Positions 58,475-64,000 of a DNA stretch of 64,000 nucleotides are shown piece by piece. The DNA comes from Actinomycetospora endophytica. Lineage in GTDB: Bacteria; Actinomycetota; Actinomycetes; Mycobacteriales; Pseudonocardiaceae. How positions within the stretch are numbered: position 1 is the first letter of the stretch; the number at the start of each line of letters is the position of its first letter. The notes under the pieces are model-generated. The model saw nothing but the letters and a program-made list of their open reading frames with translations, searched no databases and was not told where the DNA came from. The position numbers and the translations under genes are program-made. The stretch is taken from assembly GCF_021026375.1 (NCBI RefSeq), contig NZ_JAJNDB010000001.1, positions 2,108,001 to 2,172,000 of the forward strand, written 5' to 3'.

Positions 58475-58514
58475 GTGAGCACTAATTGATGCCCTGGCGT
58501 CAATTAGTGCTCAC
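58475..58514. repeat. Palindrome copy C; shared terminator
   Basis: GTGAGCACTAATTGA and its exact complement, 15-base arms around TGCCCTGGCG. The flanks (GGTGCGCTGCGCGCC to the left, GCCGCACC to the right) partly pair, as in copy A. The stop of the opposing DUF3253 gene (TAA) is inside the right arm. Confidence 0.85.
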
Positions 58515-58773
58515 GAGCGGCGGAGCCGCACCTCCGGAGGCGCACCGGGCCCGTCGCCGTCGCCGGATCGACGACCTCGCCCTGCTGGGTCATCTCGATC
58601 TCACCCGCATCCACCAGCCGTCGCGCAGCCCGGCGCGCCGGTTCCATGAGCGGGCGCCAGCCCTGCGGGTCGACCCGCCGCGCCGCCTCCGACGGGCAGA
58701 TCGTCTTCCCGGCGCCGCGCTGATCGAGCAGATCGGTGATCGCGGCCGCCAGGTCCGCGTCGACGTCGCTCAC
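58504..58773 (-). CDS. DUF3253-type small protein
   Basis: An 89-residue protein: DVDADLAAAITDLLDQRGAG, TICPSEAARRVDPQGWRPLM and EPARRAARRLVDAGEIEMTQ, followed by a basic end. The ICPSEAAR and W-R-x-L-M motifs are those of DUF3253 / biopterin-associated small proteins, which have a winged-helix-like fold. GTG 58773 (GTGAGC) is the start and lies in the C-terminal region of the permease gene read in another frame. Function unknown; it is likely cytosolic and probably binds nucleic acid. Confidence 0.8.
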   Translation of the reverse strand: MSDVDADLAAAITDLLDQRGAGKTICPSEAARRVDPQGWRPLMEPARRAARRLVDAGEIEMTQQGEVVDPATATGPVRLRRCGSAAREH

Positions 58774-59968
58774 CGGACCGGGATACCCGCCGCGCCACGA
58801 CGACGACCCCGACGACGAGCGCCGGCACCACCACGACCGGCCCGCTCTGGGCGAGCACCGCACCGACCGCGACACAGGAGAGCGCCGCGGCGACCCGGGC
58901 CCTCCCGACCAGCAGCCGGACCCCGGCGGCGGTGGCCGCGAGGTAGACGGCCAGGAACATCGTCGTCGGGAAGGCCACCAGGTCGGTGGTGTCGAGCCAC
59001 CCGAGCCCGGTCAGCGTGAGCATCACGCTGCCGAGCGCGGCCACCCCGAGAGGGAGGCCGTACCGACGACGGCGGGCGCCCGCTCCGCTCATGAGCGCCT
59101 CGACCATCTCGGCCGCCCCGGTCAGGTACGCGTTGGTCGCGGCCAAGGTGAGCGCGACGGCGGCGATCCCCGCGGCGACCGCCCCCGCCGGCCCGATCCC
59201 CACCCGTAGGAGATCCGCGACGGGGGTCGCGCTCCCGGCCCGCGGGCCGAGCACGGCGATCGTCGCCCCGGCGGTGGCCAGGTAGACCGCCGAGGTGATC
59301 GCGAAGGCGGCCCCGATCACCCGGGGCAGCTGCCGGCCGGGGTCCCGCAGCCGCGCGGTCATCGGGGCGATCGCCTCCCACCCGACGAACGAGAGCATCA
59401 GCACGGCACTCGCCGAGCCGACCGCGGACCACCCGTGCGGGGCGAACGGTGTCCAACTCGCGCCGCGGGCATGCGGTGCCGAGGCGGTCACCGCGACGAC
59501 GAGCAGGGTCACCAGCACCCCGACGAGCCCGATCTGGACGGCTGCGGACGCCCGCGCGCCGCCGATCGTCAGTACGACGACCACGAGCAGCAGCCCGGCC
59601 GCGATCTCGACCGTGGTCCCGGGCCCACCACCGGTCAGGGGCGCCAGGTAGGCCGCGCCGATGAGACACACCACCGGCGCCCCGAGCACCACCCCGCCGA
59701 GGAAGCAGGCCGCGACCGCCCGCTCCGCTCCGGGGCCGAACGCGGCCCCGGCGAAGCCCGCCGCGCCGGACCGGCCCGGGTACCGGCGGCCGAGGGCGCT
59801 GAACACCGCCGCGAGCAGGCCGGAGAGGACGAGCAGCCCGAGCCAGGCGACGAGCGACGCCGGCCCGGCGATCCCGGCCGCCAGTCCCGGCAGCAGGAGC
59901 ACGCTCGGGCCGAGCAGGGCACCGACGTAGAGGGTCACGGCGCCGGGGGTCGAGAGGGTCCGTTCCAT
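58601..59968 (-). CDS. APC-superfamily amino-acid permease (C-terminal frame uncertain)
   Basis: A transporter of about 400 residues from ATG 59968: GAVTLYVGALLGPSVLLLPG opens the first helix, LVSGLLAAVFSALGRRYPGR-like segments follow, FVGWEAIAPMTARLRDPGRQ is the conserved loop, and 11-12 helices are visible up to VVVVPALVVGVVVVARR. In this frame the sequence then runs 58 more residues (Arg/Gly-rich, RRRRGPGGRDHRSARSARRR) to 58601, overlapping the DUF3253 gene. One frame over, a TGA at about 58770 would overlap the DUF3253 GTG start by GTGA. The tail is therefore probably not natural. Likely regulated by the divergent Lrp gene. Confidence 0.8.
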   Translation of the reverse strand: MERTLSTPGAVTLYVGALLGPSVLLLPGLAAGIAGPASLVAWLGLLVLSGLLAAVFSALGRRYPGRSGAAGFAGAAFGPGAERAVAACFLGGVVLGAPVVCLIGAAYLAPLTGGGPGTTVEIAAGLLLVVVVLTIGGARASAAVQIGLVGVLVTLLVVAVTASAPHARGASWTPFAPHGWSAVGSASAVLMLSFVGWEAIAPMTARLRDPGRQLPRVIGAAFAITSAVYLATAGATIAVLGPRAGSATPVADLLRVGIGPAGAVAAGIAAVALTLAATNAYLTGAAEMVEALMSGAGARRRRYGLPLGVAALGSVMLTLTGLGWLDTTDLVAFPTTMFLAVYLAATAAGVRLLVGRARVAAALSCVAVGAVLAQSGPVVVVPALVVGVVVVARRVSRSGERRRRGPGGRDHRSARSARRREDDLPVGGGAAGRPAGLAPAHGTGAPGCATAGGCG

Positions 59969-60073
59969 GCCGAAAGGCTGTCGCGATCGGCCTCGCACGC
60001 GCTGCCGACAATGCCGCGCATCCGGGTCCTCGCCGCAACGATCCATCGCCGCAGCGCCGCTAGGCTGCACGTC

Positions 60074-60553
60074 GTGCCGGACGAGCTCTACGACAGGACC
60101 GATCGCGCCATCCTGACCATCCTGCAGCGGGAGGGTCGGCTCTCGAACGTCGAGCTGGCCGAGCGGGTGTCGCTCTCGCCGTCGTCGTGCCTGCGGCGCA
60201 CCAAGGCGCTCGAGGCGGCGGGCTTCATCGCGGCCTACCGCGCCGAGCTCGACCGCCGGCGCCTCGGGCTCGGGCTGACCGTGTTCATCTCGCTGCGCGT
60301 CGAGCAGCACTCCCGGGCGACCTCGCGGATCATCGAGGACGCGCTGACCGCCATCCCGGCCGTCGTCGCCTGCCACGTCGTCAGCGGCGAGGCGGACTTC
60401 CTCGTCGAGGCCGTGGTGGGCGACCTCGCCGCCTACGAGTCGCTGCTGCTCGACGACGTGCTCGCCATCGACGCGGTCACCGACGCCCGGTCCACGTTCG
60501 CGATCCGCACGGTGCTCTCCCGCGGGCCGCTGCCGGTCGACTCGGTCCGCTGA
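60074..60553 (+). CDS. Lrp/AsnC-family regulator
   Basis: A 159-residue Lrp/AsnC regulator: winged helix (LYDRTDRAILTILQREGRLS, then VELAERVSLSPSSCLRRTKA) and RAM domain (GLTVFISLRVEQHSRATSRI, VVACHVVSGEADFLVEAVVG). The S-P-S-S-C-L-R-R recognition helix is the common Lrp form. It is divergent from the amino-acid permease (105 bp between starts) and most likely controls it. GTG 60074 is the start. Confidence 0.92.
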   Translation: MPDELYDRTDRAILTILQREGRLSNVELAERVSLSPSSCLRRTKALEAAGFIAAYRAELDRRRLGLGLTVFISLRVEQHSRATSRIIEDALTAIPAVVACHVVSGEADFLVEAVVGDLAAYESLLLDDVLAIDAVTDARSTFAIRTVLSRGPLPVDSVR

Positions 60554-60619
60554 GCCCGCTGCCACTTCCGGCCGGGTGGCCCTGGCCGAGCGGGCCGTCG
60601 TCGTGGCGTGATCGTCGGC

Positions 60620-61462
60620 ATGCACTCCTTCAGCCAGGTCGACGTGTTCACCGACGAGCTCACGGCGGGCAATCCGGTCGCGGTCGTCCACGACGCCGAC
60701 GACCTCACCGACGCGCAGATGGCCGCCGTCGCGTCCTGGACGAACCTGTCCGAGACGACGTTCCTGCTCGCGCCCACCGACCCGGCGGCCGACTACCGGT
60801 TGAGGATCTTCACGCCGCGCACCGAGCTCCCGTTCGCCGGGCATCCGACCCTCGGCTCGGCGTGCGCCTGGCTCGGGGCCGGGGGAGTCCCGGGTGACGA
60901 CGACGGCCCGGTGCAGGAGTGCGGCGCCGGGCTCGTCCGGCTGCGACGACGCGACGGGCGACTGGCCTTCGCCGCGCCGCCGCTGGTCCGCTCCGGGCCC
61001 GTCGCCGACGCGGACGTGGGCGCGCTGGCGGCTGCGCTGGGGGTCGATCGCACGAGGGTGCGCGACGCCGCCTGGGTCGACAACGGCCCGGGATGGGTCG
61101 CGCTGTTGCTCCCCGACGCCGCCACCGTGCTCGGGCTCGAGCCCGACCTGCGCGCCCTCGGGGCGAGCGAGATCAGCCGGGCCGTCGGCGTCGTCGGACC
61201 CCATCCGGCGGGTGGCGAGACGCAGTTCGAGGTGCGCGCGTTCGTGCCGGCGATGGGGGTGGGCGAGGACCCGGTGACCGGGTCGCTCAACGCCGGGCTC
61301 GGCCGCTGGCTCGTCGACGCCGGCCACGCACCCCCGACCTACGTCGCCGCGCAGGGCACCCGGCTGGGACGCCGCGGCCGGGTGCACGTGGAGCACGCCG
61401 ACGGCGAGGTGTGGGTCGGGGGCGGGACGGTGCCCGGCGTCACCGGGACGCTGCGGATGTAG
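60620..61462 (+). CDS. PhzF-family isomerase-like protein
   Basis: A 280-residue protein with the diaminopimelate-epimerase-like fold of PhzF: FSQVDVFTDELTAGNPVAVV with the G-N-P-x-A-V signature, SETTFLLAPTDPAADYRLRI, RTELPFAGHPTLGSACAW (F-x-G-H-P), and GVGEDPVTGSLNAGLGRWLV (D-P-x-T-G-S). The acid near residue 45 in this family is the general base. In phenazine producers PhzF isomerises DHHA, but most homologues have unknown substrates and no phenazine genes are here. ATG 60620 is used; GTG 60608 is possible. Confidence 0.9.
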   Translation: MHSFSQVDVFTDELTAGNPVAVVHDADDLTDAQMAAVASWTNLSETTFLLAPTDPAADYRLRIFTPRTELPFAGHPTLGSACAWLGAGGVPGDDDGPVQECGAGLVRLRRRDGRLAFAAPPLVRSGPVADADVGALAAALGVDRTRVRDAAWVDNGPGWVALLLPDAATVLGLEPDLRALGASEISRAVGVVGPHPAGGETQFEVRAFVPAMGVGEDPVTGSLNAGLGRWLVDAGHAPPTYVAAQGTRLGRRGRVHVEHADGEVWVGGGTVPGVTGTLRM

Positions 61463-61519
61463 CGGGGGACCGCGCCGACGGCCTGGCGTCGTGCGCCCGG
61501 TCGCGCGGTGGCACGCGGC

Positions 61520-62059
61520 CTACACCCGGTCCGACGCGCGCAGACCGTGCACCAGCACCGGGCGCACCGAGCCGTCACCCAGGAGGTGCTCCGGGTCGAG
61601 GTACTCCACGACGAACCCGGCGCGCCGGGCGACGGCCCGGCTCGCGACGTTCTCGGGGGCGATGAGCAGCTCGAGGCGCTCGGCCCGTCCCTCGCCGAAC
61701 ACCCAGGCGACGACGACGCCGAGCGCGTCGGCGGCGTACCCGCGCCCCCGGGCCCACGGGGCGCCCCAGTAGCCGATCTCGCCGATCCCGTCGCGCACGT
61801 GCAGCAGCGCCATGCTCCCGGCGACCGTCCCGGGCTCGTCGATCGCCTCGACGCAGAACGAGGCGCCGCCCTCGTCGGCGACGTCGTGGACGTGGTGGGC
61901 GAGGAACCAGTCGGCGTCCTCACGGCGGTACGGCGACGGGATCGTCGTGAATCGCTGGGTGTCCGGGTCCTGGCAGGCGCGGAAGATCGCCTCGGCGTCG
62001 TCGGTGTGCCAGGGCCGCAGGCGGGTGCGGGTGCCGAGGAGCACGGGCGGGTCGGACAT
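61520..62059 (-). CDS. GNAT acetyltransferase, RimJ/RimL-like
   Basis: A 179-residue acetyltransferase: LGTRTRLRPWHTDDAEAIFR, FTTIPSPYRREDADWFLAHH, IGYWGAPWARGRGYAADALG with the acetyl-CoA loop, and LELLIAPENVASRAVARRAG followed by GFVVEYL. The order and the IAPEN-x-A-S-x-x-V motif are those of ribosomal-protein acetyltransferase-like enzymes, used on many substrates. ATG 62059 has GGAG directly upstream. It is convergent with the PhzF gene. Confidence 0.9.
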   Translation of the reverse strand: MSDPPVLLGTRTRLRPWHTDDAEAIFRACQDPDTQRFTTIPSPYRREDADWFLAHHVHDVADEGGASFCVEAIDEPGTVAGSMALLHVRDGIGEIGYWGAPWARGRGYAADALGVVVAWVFGEGRAERLELLIAPENVASRAVARRAGFVVEYLDPEHLLGDGSVRPVLVHGLRASDRV

Positions 62060-62247
62060 CTCCGCAGGATGGCCCGACCGCGTGGCGGCCGCCTCCCGAT
62101 ATCCGGTGGGTGACCATGCCGCGGCGACGGTGTTCTCCGAGCGCCTCGGCTACGAGCGCTCCGAGGTCACGGTTCTCGGCCGCCGTCTCGGGCGATCCCG
62201 GCCGGGCGGGCGGGCCGCGCCGAGATCGCCCTCCTAGGGTGGTAGGA

Positions 62248-63363
62248 GTGAAGTTCCCGATCCTGCGCCGTGTGCTCCGGGCGCTCGTCGGGCTCCCGCG
62301 GCCCGCCAAGCGCGCCATCGCCGGCCGTCGCGTCGAACGCGACGGTCAGGTCCTCGATCTCGACGTCCAGATGATCCTGAAGCTGATCGCCCTGGCCGCG
62401 GGACCCGGGGAGGACCCTCCGCTGGTCGACCAGCGGAAGCTCACCGACGAGGCGGCGTCCGGGCTCGCGGAGGTCACCCGGGGGGTCACCAGCCGCGCCG
62501 TGTCGATCCCGGTCCCCGTCGGCCCGACCCGCGACGTGCCCGGCGTCCTCGACGCCCGTCTCTACGAGCCCGACGACCTCGCCGGATCGAGTTCCGGGCT
62601 GCTGCTGTTCTTCCACGGCGGCGGCTTCGCGCTCGGCAGCGTGCTCTCCGGCGACCCGCTGTGCCGGGCGCTCGCGCAGCAGGCCGGCGCGCGGGTCCTG
62701 TCGGTGGAGTACCGCCTCGCCCCGGAGCACCCGTTCCCGGCCGGGCTCTCGGACGCCGTCGAGGCGCTGCGTCACGTGGTCGCCCACCGGGAGGAGTACC
62801 GGGCTGGGGCGATCGCGGTCGGTGGCGACTCCGCGGGCGCCAACCTGGCGCTCACCTCGGCCCACCAGTTGGCCCGACGCGGGGAGCCGACCGCGGAGTT
62901 CGTGCTCGCCCTCTACCCGGTCACCGACGCGGGCCGCTCCGGCGGCTCCCGGGAGCTCTTCGCGGAGGGCTTCGGGCTGCGCACCGTCGACGTCGAGTGG
63001 TTCGAGGGCCTCTACCTGCCCGAGGGCCTCGACCCGATCCGCCCGACGGCGCTGCTCGAGGCCGAGGACCTCGGCGTCATGCCCCCGGCCTACGTCGCGA
63101 CGGCCGGGTTCGACCCGCTGCGCGACGAGGGCGAGGAACTGGTCTCGGCGCTGCGCGCGGCCGGGGTCCCGACGGTGGCCCACCGGTTCCCCGGGCTGGT
63201 CCACGGCTACGCCGGGTTCGCGGGTCTGGTGCCCGCCGCGCGCGACGCGGTGCTGGACGCGGCGTCCGCGCTGCGCGCCGGGATCGCGCTGACCGGCACC
63301 CCGGCCGAGCGCTCCCACGGCGGCCGGATGGCGAACGAGGGCGCGGTGGCCGACCGGGCGTGA
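62248..63363 (+). CDS. HSL-family alpha/beta hydrolase (lipase/esterase)
   Basis: A 371-residue hormone-sensitive-lipase-type esterase. The oxyanion-hole motif is FFHGGGFALGSVLSGD, the nucleophile elbow VGGDSAGANLAL, the Asp in TAGFDPLRDEGEE and the His in LVHGYAGF. The N-terminal 90 residues are the usual cap helices. GTG 62248 is the start; an ambiguous GGAG overlaps it. Mycobacterial LipI/LipW-like enzymes of this length hydrolyse short to medium acyl esters. A SRPBCC protein follows 48 bp downstream in the same direction. Confidence 0.9.
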   Translation: MKFPILRRVLRALVGLPRPAKRAIAGRRVERDGQVLDLDVQMILKLIALAAGPGEDPPLVDQRKLTDEAASGLAEVTRGVTSRAVSIPVPVGPTRDVPGVLDARLYEPDDLAGSSSGLLLFFHGGGFALGSVLSGDPLCRALAQQAGARVLSVEYRLAPEHPFPAGLSDAVEALRHVVAHREEYRAGAIAVGGDSAGANLALTSAHQLARRGEPTAEFVLALYPVTDAGRSGGSRELFAEGFGLRTVDVEWFEGLYLPEGLDPIRPTALLEAEDLGVMPPAYVATAGFDPLRDEGEELVSALRAAGVPTVAHRFPGLVHGYAGFAGLVPAARDAVLDAASALRAGIALTGTPAERSHGGRMANEGAVADRA

Positions 63364-63411
63364 CCGGTACGTCACGGGTGACCGGGGCCCCGGTGGGGGT
63401 ACCTGGTCGTC

Positions 63412-63855
63412 ATGGCGGGACCCGTGAAGGAAACGATCTCCATCGCCGCGCCGGTGACGACCGTCATCGGCGTGGTGGCAGATCTCGAGAACACCGATCG
63501 CTGGGCGAACGAGGCGAAGTCGGCCGAGGTCGTCACGCGAGACGGTGATGGGCGCCCGACCCGGATCGTGGTGACCCTCGGGGCGATCGGGTTCACGAGT
63601 GCGTCGACGTTCGACGTGGCCTACACGGACTCCTCGGTGACCCTGACCTGCGTCGAGGGCCGGCTCATCGCCGAGAGCACGATCTCCTACGAGGCGGCCG
63701 AGTCGGGCGCGGGCACCGAGCTGACGATGACCTCGACGATGCAGGTCACGGTGCCCGTGCCGCAGTGGGGCCTGGAGCGGGCGATGAGCCGCTCGGCTCG
63801 CAAGAACCTGGCGTCGGTGAAGGCCGACGCCGAGCGGGCGGTCGCGTTCGGCTGA
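63412..63855 (+). CDS. SRPBCC-family protein
   Basis: A 147-residue Bet v1-fold protein: VKETISIAAPVTTVIGVVAD, ENTDRWANEAKSAEVVTRDG, and ELTMTSTMQVTVPVPQWGLE near the end. It resembles mycobacterial MxaD/polyketide-cyclase-like proteins that bind hydrophobic ligands. ATG 63412 starts 48 bp after the esterase; the two may be co-transcribed. The stop is followed by a family-2 hairpin. Confidence 0.85.
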   Translation: MAGPVKETISIAAPVTTVIGVVADLENTDRWANEAKSAEVVTRDGDGRPTRIVVTLGAIGFTSASTFDVAYTDSSVTLTCVEGRLIAESTISYEAAESGAGTELTMTSTMQVTVPVPQWGLERAMSRSARKNLASVKADAERAVAFG

Positions 63856-63861
63856 CGCCTC

Positions 63862-63920
63862 GTGCGTGCGTTTCCGTGTCTGAGCACGGCAGAGATGCAG
63901 CACGCCGATAGTGCACGCAC
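63862..63920. repeat. Family-2 palindrome, decayed copy
   Basis: GTGCGTGCGTTTCCGTG repeats the arm of the hairpin at 31481; CACGG and, further on, GTGCACGCAC are remnants of the second arm. It again lies between converging genes. Confidence 0.65.
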
Positions 63921-63926
63921 ATGCCG

Positions 63927-64000
63927 CTAGGCCAACGCCCGTCCCACCGTCCGTCCGCTGAACAGGCACCCGCCGAGGAACGTGCCCTCCAGCGAGCGGT
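63927..64000 (-). CDS. C-terminal end of an FAD-dependent dehydrogenase (cut by the window edge)
   Basis: The last 24 codons of a minus-strand gene, ending SLEGTFLGGCLFSGRTVGRA-LA with TAG at 63927. G-x-F-L-G-G-C-x-F-S-G-R-x-x-G is the usual end of FAD-binding dehydrogenases of the fumarate reductase/3-ketosteroid dehydrogenase family, where it closes over the flavin. The rest is outside the window, so the substrate is unknown. Confidence 0.55.
   Translation of the reverse strand, partial: RSLEGTFLGGCLFSGRTVGRALA

Noticed and set aside
60620..61462. Phenazine biosynthesis
   Set aside because: A lone PhzF homologue without phzA-E or phzG is not evidence for phenazines.

Overview
The window is a contiguous piece of chromosome from a very GC-rich actinobacterium. 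Many genes use GTG starts, many adjacent genes overlap by ATGA or GTGA, and long antisense open frames are common. The gene content fits Pseudonocardiaceae, possibly Pseudonocardia: a WhiA-type regulator, a mycobacterial-type fatty-acid desaturase with its own reductase, an Rv3717-like amidase, a luciferase-family oxidoreductase, LutABC and a HAIR heat-shock operator. The taxonomic call is inference. I saw no rRNA, tRNA, CRISPR, phage or transposase.

Layout. 0-16.5 kb: a methyltransferase / YCII / ECF sigma operon (its last gene runs off the left edge), an MFS exporter, a second methyltransferase, a cell-wall amidase, a HAD protein, a PP2C phosphatase, hsp20 behind a HAIR operator, an envelope protein, a Sua5/YrdC protein, a secreted protein, CorA with a DUF1445 protein, a decayed NAD(P)-binding gene behind an aminotransferase, a WYL regulator and a UPF0104 membrane protein. 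16.5-31.5 kb: a protein of unknown function, the lactate operon lutABC, a luciferase-family oxidoreductase with an SRPBCC protein, a BTAD regulator, a phosphotriesterase-family hydrolase, a WhiA paralogue, a Clp-N-only protein, and an Lrp regulator divergent from a fused indolepyruvate:ferredoxin oxidoreductase. 31.5-38 kb: pyrophosphatase / membrane protein / esterase operon, a YceI protein, a glycine-rich membrane protein and a secreted protein with 14 pentapeptide repeats. 38-45 kb: MerR regulator, a 34-bp perfect palindrome, a ferredoxin reductase and fatty-acid desaturase pair, then a membrane adenylate/guanylate cyclase and a channel-like double-RCK protein. 45-48.4 kb: glycosyltransferase, CBS protein, HMG-CoA lyase, methyltransferase.

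The most coherent system is the minus-strand block 55962 to 48524: a methylesterase-like hydrolase, a salicylate-type FAD monooxygenase, catechol 1,2-dioxygenase (catA), a LysR regulator (catR), muconate cycloisomerase (catB), muconolactone isomerase (catC), enol-lactonase (pcaD) and the two CoA-transferase subunits (pcaI, pcaJ). Read in transcription order it would turn an aromatic ester into salicylate, catechol, muconate, muconolactone, enol-lactone, 3-oxoadipate and 3-oxoadipyl-CoA. Only the final thiolase is missing. A MetE-C/epoxyalkane-CoM-transferase-like gene is divergent from it, followed by an opposing TetR gene and a flavin reductase-like gene.

Convergent gene pairs repeatedly meet in long palindromes. 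One family occurs three times (about 14.2, 20.8 and 58.5 kb) and stop codons of the flanking genes lie inside its arms. A second hairpin family sits at 31.5 and 63.9 kb. These look like a chromosome-wide set of bidirectional terminators and are the clearest structure not explained by the genes themselves.
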